Of a stretch of 6,127 nucleotides of DNA, positions 1-5,526 are shown in pieces. Each line of letters starts with the position of its first letter. The first letter of the stretch is position 1. The notes below the pieces were generated by a model, which saw only the letters and a list, made by a program, of their open reading frames with translations, made no database searches and was not told where the DNA came from. The stretch covers positions 1 through 6,127 of the forward strand of contig JAUXCK010000188.1 in the NCBI GenBank assembly GCA_030618925.1. Reading direction: 5' to 3'. Origin of the DNA: Desulfobacteraceae bacterium (GTDB lineage: Bacteria > Desulfobacterota > Desulfobacteria > Desulfobacterales > SURF-7). The position numbers were made by a program, and so were the translations under genes.

Positions 1-50
1 AGGTGATCAATATCTGATTTCGTAAGGAATGTCGGTATTGCAAAAGAGCC

Positions 51-79
51 GGGCCGTGTCCATCCACAAGGCCCTTTTT
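51..79 (+). terminator. Probable Rho-independent terminator of an upstream gene
   Basis: GGGCC (51-55) pairs with GGCCC (70-74), and GTG (56-58) pairs with CAC (65-67) across an AA bulge. Five T residues (75-79) follow directly. The T run on the plus side suggests it ends transcription of a plus-strand gene left of the window. The only trace of such a gene would be the frame that stops with TAA at 23-25, which is too short to identify. The stem is short, so confidence is moderate. Confidence 0.55.
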
Positions 80-546
80 GAGCACCTTGCAGTTTAATCA
101 AATCAGGGTGACGTTTTCCCGGGCGTTAAAGATCACGCCATTGAACCGTTCAATATCATTTATCCGGTGGGAATATTCAAACCATATGCCTTCCCGGGAG
201 TATCTTCAACTTTCAGATTCTGGATCCCCATGGTGTTGTCACTGTCACAAATGATTTTTTTCATTTGCATGCCTGTCATTCATACAAATCAAGCGATTGT
301 CGATGTTTCCGGTCCGGCGAATTTAGCGTCGCGCTTCGCCCCTAGGCGTACCATATGAAGCCATCGGTCCATAACAACAGGGCGGGGGAAGTATTGACAT
401 TTTTATTCATGTGAAATGGTTTTTACATGTATTGTGTCAATTTCTCTGCCGATTCTAACAGCAGCATCTGGCGGAATGAGGGTGAAAAATATATGTTCTT
501 TTGATGGTATTGATTTTTTTTCAAATTTATGATTTACATATGATCA

Positions 547-576
547 TTGCAGATGAATAAGAAATGAAAATATAAT
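547..576 (+). promoter_or_regulatory. Candidate sigma70-type promoter for the three-gene cluster
   Basis: A perfect -10 hexamer TATAAT lies at 571-576. The best -35 match is TTGCAG at 547-552 (3 of 6 to TTGACA), giving an 18-base spacer in AT-rich DNA. Transcription would start near 582-584 and leave a leader of about 60 bases before the TTG start at 643. It is the best promoter candidate upstream of the cluster, but the weak -35 and AT-rich setting make a chance match possible. Confidence 0.45.
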
Positions 577-630
577 GGCACGGTTTTTTGCGGATAGTGA
601 GGGGCGTCCTATAAAAACAGTGCATTTCAC

Positions 631-636
631 GGGAGA
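631..636 (+). promoter_or_regulatory. Ribosome binding site that favours the TTG start at 643
   Basis: GGGAGA ends six bases before the TTG at 643, which is normal spacing. The in-frame ATG at 661 would place it 24 bases away, too far. The ATG at 648 is out of frame and opens only about 30 codons. This decides the start of the small exported protein. Confidence 0.55.
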
Positions 637-642
637 ACCCAT

Positions 643-969
643 TTGGAATGTCTAAAGAAAATGTGCGCATGGGCAGTTATCGTTTTTACATTTACCTATT
701 TTGTTGCAGGCCCAGCCTTGGCCGGTCAACCGGATCTGGATGCTAAAAAAGTGGATATAAATCATGCGCCTCAAAGTCGGTTTTCCATAGAAGTCGACAT
801 TCCGCTTTCCAAAGACGAGGATAACCGGGGCTGGATAAACAAAAGCAAATGGGCCATCATTATCAGCGTGGTATTGCTGGCAGGGAGTGCTGCGTTATTG
901 AGCAGCCATGGCGATGATACCGATACTGTCCCCTACACAAATACAGGTGGTGTCAAAGGGAGCTGGTAA
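643..969 (+). CDS. Small exported single-pass membrane protein, function unknown
   Basis: The 108-residue product is not recognised as a named family. Seen: residues 1-27 form a signal peptide (KK at 5-6, hydrophobic core 9-22, AGPALA before a likely cleavage at 27/28). A polar segment (28-69) rich in D, K, N and S follows, then a second hydrophobic stretch (about 70-87, WAIIISVVLLAGSAALL) able to span a membrane, and an acidic tail with DDTD that ends in GSW. If the signal is cleaved, the middle faces the periplasm and the anchor sits near the C terminus. The start is TTG, chosen from the GGGAGA spacing; ATG at 661 would shorten the n-region by six residues and remove its KK. The gene leads a probable operon with two large lipoproteins, 70 bases ahead of the first, so a helper or partner role is possible. 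That role is inferred from position only. Confidence 0.7.
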   Translation: MECLKKMCAWAVIVFTFTYFVAGPALAGQPDLDAKKVDINHAPQSRFSIEVDIPLSKDEDNRGWINKSKWAIIISVVLLAGSAALLSSHGDDTDTVPYTNTGGVKGSW

Positions 970-1039
970 CAGGCCCGGCTTAAACAGGGTCGCATTTTGG
1001 ACGCAAACATTATCGATGGCCACAGGGTTAAATTTAGAC

Positions 1040-2728
1040 ATGAACCTGCAAAAGAAAAACCGATTTTCAGGCATGATTTTTGTCATGATATTGTTTTTCG
1101 GCTGCGCAGACATTAATGATCAGTACCCGAGATTCACAGGGACTGGAGGGTCTGCCGGAGAAGGGGCAATAGTGTTCCTTGTAAAATGGCCTACCGGACC
1201 AAATCTGCAGGTAAATGAACTTTCAGCAAGGGAACTCGGAAGTCCGGATATTGACTGCAGCGCGCTTGCGATCGAGACAGTCACATTTACGCTTTATAAT
1301 GGTTCCGGCAAATACCTCAATGAGGCGTCATGGCTCTGCACTATGGGAGAAGGCGTTGTAAATGATGTCCCTGCAGGGGTAGACATACAGCTGGTTGTTC
1401 TGGGGAAGCGTTTGGATTCAGACATCCTTTATCGGGGCGAGGTCACCGGAATAACCGTTATCCCGGGCCAGACGAGTGATGCAGGTGTGATCACCACGCA
1501 TATCTTTACCCCTATTTTGTCGGGGCCTTTAAATATAACCGGTGTGGCAAACAATAATTTCACATGCAAGTGGGGTGCTGTCACCGGTGCAACAGAATAC
1601 CGGATCGTTGTTTCAGAAAACAGCAGCCTCAGCAATCCCATTGTAAATCATATCACCTCCGACCTGGCTTATACGCCTTCCGGGCTTCTTGACACCACTA
1701 CTTTTTATTGGAGAATTTTTTCAAGGGACGCCTATGGTAACGATTCTGCTGGATCGGGTATCTGGAGTTTCGTTACCATGCAGGATACGGATGGGGATGG
1801 TGTGTTAAACGACGGCAACAGCAGTGGCAGGGTTGGCGATGCCCCATGCACAGGCGGTGAGACAAAAAGTTGTGATGACAATTGCCCGGAGAAATCAAAT
1901 TCTGATCAGGCAGATTCAGATCTGGATGGGATCGGAGATGCGTGCGATGAAACAATCGGTAACCGGTTTGGTATGATTTTCAATTATATCCCTGCTGGCA
2001 CATTTATGATGGGTAGCGGAGGGGATGAACTGGGCAGATCGATTGACGAAACCCCGCATCGGGTAACCCTGACCAGATCCTTTTATATGCAGACGACTGA
2101 GGTGACCCAGGCCCAGTGGGGGGCTGTTGTGACGCAGGCAGAAGATGAGGGGATACTGGGTTCCGGGGAACTGGCAGAAAATCCGTCATATCATAGCAGC
2201 TGCGGGTTCAATTGTCCGGTTGAGCAGGTGTCCTGGGGTGATGTTCGGGACTTTATCAGCGTGCTGAACAAAATGGGGGAGGGCAGTTATCGTCTGCCTA
2301 CCGAAGCGGAATGGGAATATGCGTCAAGGGCCGGCAGTAAAGCAGCCTTTGCCAGTGGGGAGATAGCAGAAGTTTCGGATTTATCTGAATGCAGTGGCGA
2401 CACAGCCTTGGGGAATTCAGGGTGGTATTGTGATAATTCGGGAAGCACCCCTCAGGCAGTGGGTCAAAAAGATCTAAATGCCTGGGGGCTTTACGACATG
2501 CACGGCAACGTCTGGGAATGGTGCAAGGATTGGTATGGGGCGTATCCGGGGACCAATGTGTTTGACCCAGAGGGCCCTGTGTCCGGAAGCGCCTTCTCCG
2601 GGCGTGTGTTTCGTGGCGGCTGTGCCAGCTGCAAGGCATGGGAGTGCCGGTCTGCTGTTCGCAGGTATGGGGAGCCCGGCAGCATCATTTCTGAGGATAT
2701 CGGGTTTCGTCTTCTGAGGGCCCCCTGA
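1040..2728 (+). CDS. Lipoprotein with Ig-like, FN3, TSP3 and C-terminal FGE-sulfatase domain
   Basis: The 562-residue product is a predicted outer-membrane lipoprotein. The start is ATG 1040: the frame is open back to an ATG at 908, but that overlaps the preceding gene and would bury the signal peptide. The ribosome site is weak (AGGG at 1024-1027). Regions in order: signal peptide 1-21 with a loose lipobox FFGC and lipidation at C22 (no Asp at +2, so outer membrane is favoured); beta-rich Ig-like region about 40-157; FN3-like domain about 160-246 (TEYRIVVSE, TFYWRIFSRD, IWSFV); calcium-binding TSP3-like linker about 249-302 (DTDGDGV, SDLDGIGDACD, C270/C278/C282/C302); FGE-sulfatase domain (PF03781 type, C-type-lectin-like fold) about 309-560, with IPAGTFMMGS, RLPTEAEWEYA, GLYDMHGNVWEW, VFRGG and IGFRLL. 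In true formylglycine-generating enzymes two cysteines near the C terminus are catalytic; C531 and C536 occupy those places here, but the surrounding residues differ. A sulfatase-activating enzyme and a non-catalytic binding module are both possible; a binding role is favoured because no sulfatase gene is visible and the protein appears surface-anchored. The downstream lipoprotein starts 29 bases later. Confidence 0.85.
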   Translation: MNLQKKNRFSGMIFVMILFFGCADINDQYPRFTGTGGSAGEGAIVFLVKWPTGPNLQVNELSARELGSPDIDCSALAIETVTFTLYNGSGKYLNEASWLCTMGEGVVNDVPAGVDIQLVVLGKRLDSDILYRGEVTGITVIPGQTSDAGVITTHIFTPILSGPLNITGVANNNFTCKWGAVTGATEYRIVVSENSSLSNPIVNHITSDLAYTPSGLLDTTTFYWRIFSRDAYGNDSAGSGIWSFVTMQDTDGDGVLNDGNSSGRVGDAPCTGGETKSCDDNCPEKSNSDQADSDLDGIGDACDETIGNRFGMIFNYIPAGTFMMGSGGDELGRSIDETPHRVTLTRSFYMQTTEVTQAQWGAVVTQAEDEGILGSGELAENPSYHSSCGFNCPVEQVSWGDVRDFISVLNKMGEGSYRLPTEAEWEYASRAGSKAAFASGEIAEVSDLSECSGDTALGNSGWYCDNSGSTPQAVGQKDLNAWGLYDMHGNVWEWCKDWYGAYPGTNVFDPEGPVSGSAFSGRVFRGGCASCKAWECRSAVRRYGEPGSIISEDIGFRLLRAP

Positions 2729-2740
2729 AAAAGAACCTGA

Positions 2741-2745
2741 AAGGA
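2741..2745 (+). promoter_or_regulatory. Ribosome binding site of the repeat lipoprotein, separated from ATG by an A tract
   Basis: AAGGA ends 12 bases before ATG 2758, longer than usual. Eight A residues (2751-2758, the last being the A of ATG) fill the gap. No better site or start is seen, and the signal peptide begins directly at this ATG. Length changes in the A tract would alter the spacing. Confidence 0.45.
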
Positions 2746-2757
2746 CAACCAAAAAAA

Positions 2758-5067
2758 ATGAAGGCATTCGATACAAGACCAATTAGAAGCCGCTGTAACT
2801 GGCTTTATCTTTTTATTGGGCTGATTGCCATGGCCGGTGTCAGCTGCATTAGTGACACGGGCGACGAGGATGGGTCTGTCCTGTTTTCGGCTGACGTGAA
2901 AGCAGGTGTTTTTATCGACAGCCCTGTGGAAGGGCTGGTGTATACTACCGGTACACAGACAGGCATCACAGATTCGGCCGGGATTTATCAATATCGGGAT
3001 GGAGAGGTCATTGCCTTCTCTGTTGGCAGCATACCCTTGGGCAGCGCTACTGCCGGGAAAAGATTGTCGCCCATTGACATAGTGGATGGTGCAGTTGATG
3101 AGACAGATCCAACGGTAATCAACATCTGCAGGCTGCTTCAATCTCTGGATATTGACAGAAACCCCGGCAATGGTATTACCATTTCCGCCGCGGTCCGAAA
3201 TCACATAAAGGAAACATCTGTCGATTTTTCACAAACCCCTGACGCATTCAGTGATGATCCTGTCATCACTGAATTGTTTGATACGCTAAACGAAACAGGT
3301 GTTTTTTCAGGGGGTACCCATGAATTGATCTCGGGCCAGCTTGCCCAAGAGCATTTATCCTTAGCCCTGAAAGGGGTTGATCTGAATGATACAGATTATG
3401 ACCGGGACGGCTATACCGAATATGACGGGGACTGCAATGACACAGATATGACGATTTATCCCGGGGCTGATGATATCCCTGAAGATGGCATCGACCAGAA
3501 TTGTGATGGAACTGATGGTACGGCGCCTGCGATATGTGACCTGGATCTGGTATGGCCGGGTGACTTCAGAATTCTGGGTGCTGATGACTTGGCGGCACTA
3601 TCCGGTTATACATCTATCCGGGGGAGTCTGATCATAATGGGCACATCATTGGCTTCTCTGGAGGGGTTGGAGTGCCTGTTTCATATTTCCGGAAATTTGG
3701 ATATACGGGATAATGGCTCTCTGGCTGACCTGAAGGGTCTGGAAAATTTAAAAACAGTCGGCGGATTTTTAAGGATCGGTGACAGCTTTTTAGGCAACAA
3801 TGCGTTAAAAAGCTTAGAGGGCCTTAACACACTTGTATCATTAGGGAAAGGCCTGCACATCATTGGGAACGCGTCTTTGCACGGTATAGACGCTATTGAG
3901 CATCTTGTATCTGTGGGTGAAAGCCTTGATATTCAGTTCAATGACGCCCTGGAAAATCTGGACGGGCTGAACGCTCTTTCATCAATTGAAGGGGATGTGT
4001 CTATTTACCGAAATGATGCCCTGGAAACCCTGGACGGATTTAATGGTCTGAGAACCATTGGTGGGAAGTTGTTTGTCCTGGACAACAGCACTCAGCTAAC
4101 GCTTGGAGGGTTTAAACAGCTGATATCGGTTGGCGGAGACTTAGACATTTATGGGGATGATGCCTTGGTAAGCCTGAGCGGGCTTGATCATCTTGAAACC
4201 ATAGGCGGGAGTTTGCCCATGAATGAAAATGTCACCCTGACAAATTTTACAGGGTTTGAAACACTATTATCCATCGACGGGGATCTTTTGATCAGTAATA
4301 ATACTTCTCTTCCGGAATTGAACGGGTTCAACCAACTGCAATCTGTTGGCGGGAGTCTGCTCATCCAGAATAACCGCGCCCTGGTGGATATTGGGGGATT
4401 CGAAAACCTGATGTCAGTTAACCGGGATTTATCTATCAGGGGCAATGAAATGCTCGAAAGATTGGAAACATTAAATAACTTAACATCGATTGGTGGGGAT
4501 TTATACATTGATAACAATAAGGTGTTAATAAGTCTTGTAGCTTTTAATAACCTGATCTCTATTGTTGGGAAAATTGAGTTCAATTACAATGACCTCTTAA
4601 TCGGCTTCGAGGGGTTTAATAACTTGATATCAATTGGAAAGAATTTTCGAATGTGGGACAATCATGCTATAGCCAGCTTGGAGGGTTTTAATAGCCTGAG
4701 ATCGATTGGAGGGAGTTTGAATATCCGCACTGCCGATGCTTTAGAAAATTTAAAAGGTTTCAATAATCTAACAACAATTGGCGGGTATATGAATATCGGT
4801 TACAATGAGAACCTAATAACCCTGGAAGATCTTCATAACCTTACATCGATTGGGGAAGATCTATCTATTATAGAAAATTCAGTTTTGGTTGGTTTAGAGC
4901 TCAGCAGTCTTTCTTCTGTAACAGGTCGGTTTATCGTCAAAAAAAATTTTAAACTTTGTACTAATCTGGTGTTTGATTTAAGAAATCAAGTACAGGAAAG
5001 AGCTGGCATTGGCGGGACCATAGAGATATCATGGAATAGTATATCTCTTGGATGTATTTTTCAATAG
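2758..5067 (+). CDS. Lipoprotein with MopE-like metal-binding motif and 24-residue leucine-rich solenoid
   Basis: The 769-residue product is a predicted outer-membrane lipoprotein. Residues 1-29 are a signal peptide (R7, R10, R12; hydrophobic 15-28) with a loose lipobox GVSC and lipidation at C30 (Ile at +2). Residues about 45-205 form a domain common in proteobacterial lipoproteins (DSPVEGLVYTT, TDSAGIYQYRDGE, FSVGSIPLG, RLLQSLDIDRN), of unknown role. Residues 211-254 match the MopE-type putative metal-binding motif (DYDRDGY, GDCND, IYPGADDIPEDGIDQNCDG; C226 and C249). From C260 to about 725 runs a solenoid of 19 leucine-rich units resembling Receptor-L-domain or Ecm33-like LRRs, capped by C260/C306 at the front and C734/C766 at the end. 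Such solenoids usually bind protein or glycan partners; the ligand here is unknown. It lies 29 bases after the FGE-domain lipoprotein with no terminator between, so cotranscription is likely. GC content drops strongly toward the 3' end. No catalytic motif was seen. Confidence 0.85.
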   Translation: MKAFDTRPIRSRCNWLYLFIGLIAMAGVSCISDTGDEDGSVLFSADVKAGVFIDSPVEGLVYTTGTQTGITDSAGIYQYRDGEVIAFSVGSIPLGSATAGKRLSPIDIVDGAVDETDPTVINICRLLQSLDIDRNPGNGITISAAVRNHIKETSVDFSQTPDAFSDDPVITELFDTLNETGVFSGGTHELISGQLAQEHLSLALKGVDLNDTDYDRDGYTEYDGDCNDTDMTIYPGADDIPEDGIDQNCDGTDGTAPAICDLDLVWPGDFRILGADDLAALSGYTSIRGSLIIMGTSLASLEGLECLFHISGNLDIRDNGSLADLKGLENLKTVGGFLRIGDSFLGNNALKSLEGLNTLVSLGKGLHIIGNASLHGIDAIEHLVSVGESLDIQFNDALENLDGLNALSSIEGDVSIYRNDALETLDGFNGLRTIGGKLFVLDNSTQLTLGGFKQLISVGGDLDIYGDDALVSLSGLDHLETIGGSLPMNENVTLTNFTGFETLLSIDGDLLISNNTSLPELNGFNQLQSVGGSLLIQNNRALVDIGGFENLMSVNRDLSIRGNEMLERLETLNNLTSIGGDLYIDNNKVLISLVAFNNLISIVGKIEFNYNDLLIGFEGFNNLISIGKNFRMWDNHAIASLEGFNSLRSIGGSLNIRTADALENLKGFNNLTTIGGYMNIGYNENLITLEDLHNLTSIGEDLSIIENSVLVGLELSSLSSVTGRFIVKKNFKLCTNLVFDLRNQVQERAGIGGTIEISWNSISLGCIFQ
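3388..3519 (+). other. MopE-like putative metal-binding motif (within the repeat lipoprotein)
   Basis: This segment encodes residues 211-254: an Asp-rich DxDxDGY start, then GDCNDTD, IYPGADDIPEDG and DQNCDG. The two cysteines (C226, C249) and acidic residues fit the motif named after Methylococcus MopE, common in secreted proteins of Myxococcota and Desulfobacterota. Metal identity cannot be read from sequence; calcium is the usual assumption. It sits exactly between the N-terminal domain and the solenoid and may act as a rigid linker. Confidence 0.8.
3610..4932 (+). repeat. Coding tandem repeat: 19 units of about 72 bp (24 residues)
   Basis: Each unit has the order S-[IV]-G-G-x-L-x-I, then x-x-N-x-x-L, then x-x-L-x-G-F-x-x-L. 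The S-[IV]-G-G anchors start at residues 285, 308, 332, 360, then every 24 residues from 360 to 696, and last at 719. Only three intervals differ from 24: 23 at each end and 28 between 332 and 360. Most units carry Asn or Asp at the same site, as expected for an Asn ladder inside a solenoid. DNA identity between units is modest, so the array is old, although units in the last third share longer stretches such as tttaataacttgat. Confidence 0.9.
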
Positions 5068-5513
5068 ATAGAGTTTTTTCCACACTTCTGATCCAATTAT
5101 TAAATTATAGTAATGATCACGCCATTAGATAATGAATCTCCTCAGGTCGTATTCGTTAATTTCGGTTGATTCTGCGTATTGTCGTTATCCTCCTATATTT
5201 TGAGGCAGTATGCAATGTTTTCTTTCATCTTTGCAGGCCTTTCCCTTGAATATTTCCAAATTAAAAGTTAAAGATACATCATGAGAGCAGGAGGGATTTT
5301 GCGGTACCCTGAATATATTAAATCGGTGGATAAATACCCAATACTTGTCATTCCCCGAAAGCCGGACACGAAGTGAAGCTTTAGCGCTATCCAGCGGTAT
5401 TAGTGGATGCCGCCGCTTCGCTATTTCGGATCAAGTCCGCTATGACGGATTTCAACTATTTAGTCGCCGGGTTAATGCCACCCCGGGGCACAGGGAACCG
5501 GGTAAAACGAATC
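5068..5513. other. Non-coding gap between the lipoprotein operon and the aminotransferase
   Basis: No credible gene is seen. The part from 5068 to about 5340 is AT-rich; I found no strong GC hairpin with a T run, so no terminator for the lipoprotein operon can be assigned. A weak promoter candidate for the aminotransferase is TTGAAT (5246-5251) with TAAAGA (5269-5274), three of six matches in the -10, too poor to list separately. The right part holds a foldback repeat, described in its own entry. Confidence 0.6.
5347..5446. repeat. Degenerate foldback interspersed repeat (GTCATTCC...ATGAC type)
   Basis: GTCAT (5347-5351) and ATGAC (5442-5446) are the inverted ends of a ~100-base foldback. 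Nested pairs include GAAGC (5375-5379) with GCTTC (5415-5419), flanked by CGAA and TTCG, and ATCCA (5389-5393) with TGGAT (5404-5408). The text CATTCC, GAAAGCCGGA, TGGAT and CGGATCAAGTCCG resembles the palindromic GTCATTCC(G/C)...GGAATGAC repeats scattered through many proteobacterial genomes. Mismatches and bulges suggest an old, decayed copy. A 61-codon frame across it is not a gene. Family membership is from memory of the pattern, not from a search. Confidence 0.6.
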
Positions 5514-5519
5514 AAGGAG
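5514..5519 (+). promoter_or_regulatory. Strong ribosome binding site of the aminotransferase
   Basis: AAGGAG lies seven bases before ATG 5527, near-ideal sequence and spacing, and fixes the start of the partial gene that follows. Confidence 0.85.
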
Positions 5520-5526
5520 AAGCGCC

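Larger units (their letters stand above)
80..642. other. Intergenic region without a convincing gene
   Basis: No reading frame here has both a credible ribosome binding site and protein-like composition. The left part (80-360) is of mixed composition and contains one small inverted repeat, GGCGAA (316-321) with TTCGCC (335-340), which has no T tract after it. The right part (361-642) is AT-rich and carries the putative promoter and leader of the gene at 643. The length, over 500 bases, leaves room for a small RNA or regulator sites, but I see no recognisable family. Confidence 0.6.

Noticed and set aside
167..358. 63-codon plus-strand frame starting with GTG
   Set aside because: There is no ribosome binding site before 167, the composition is not protein-like, and it crosses the hairpin at 316-340.
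394..435. TTGACA at 394-399 as a -35 box
   Set aside because: No acceptable -10 lies at 16-18 bases (TGGTTT or similar). The nearest TATTGT (430-435) is 30 bases away.
577..591. Sigma54 promoter GG...GC
   Set aside because: The gap between GG and GC is 11 bases instead of the strict 10, so it is reported only as a curiosity in the findings.
648..743. Short frame from ATG 648
   Set aside because: It encodes only about 31 residues, out of frame with the signal-peptide protein, and is less well spaced from GGGAGA than or equal to the TTG frame; no protein features are seen.
908..1039. Longer N terminus for the FGE-domain lipoprotein, starting at ATG 908
   Set aside because: It overlaps the end of the preceding gene by about 60 bases and would place a lipoprotein signal peptide internally. 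The frame before 1040 is simply open by chance.
2478..2717. 79-codon plus-strand frame inside the FGE domain
   Set aside because: It is the out-of-frame shadow of the FGE-sulfatase domain, whose own frame carries clear family motifs.
2491..3204. 237-codon minus-strand frame
   Set aside because: It lies opposite two well-supported coding regions across their junction and shows no recognisable motif; it is a shadow frame.
3610..4932. Regular 72-bp spacing as a possible CRISPR array
   Set aside because: The repeats are diverged, in frame, and encode a clear leucine-rich protein pattern; there are no identical repeats with unique spacers.
131..5126. Shared 12-mer GATCACGCCATT at 131-142 and 5115-5126, as possible direct repeats flanking a mobile unit
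   Set aside because: One such 12-base match is expected by chance in 6 kb, similarity stops at the edges, and no transposase or integrase gene is present.
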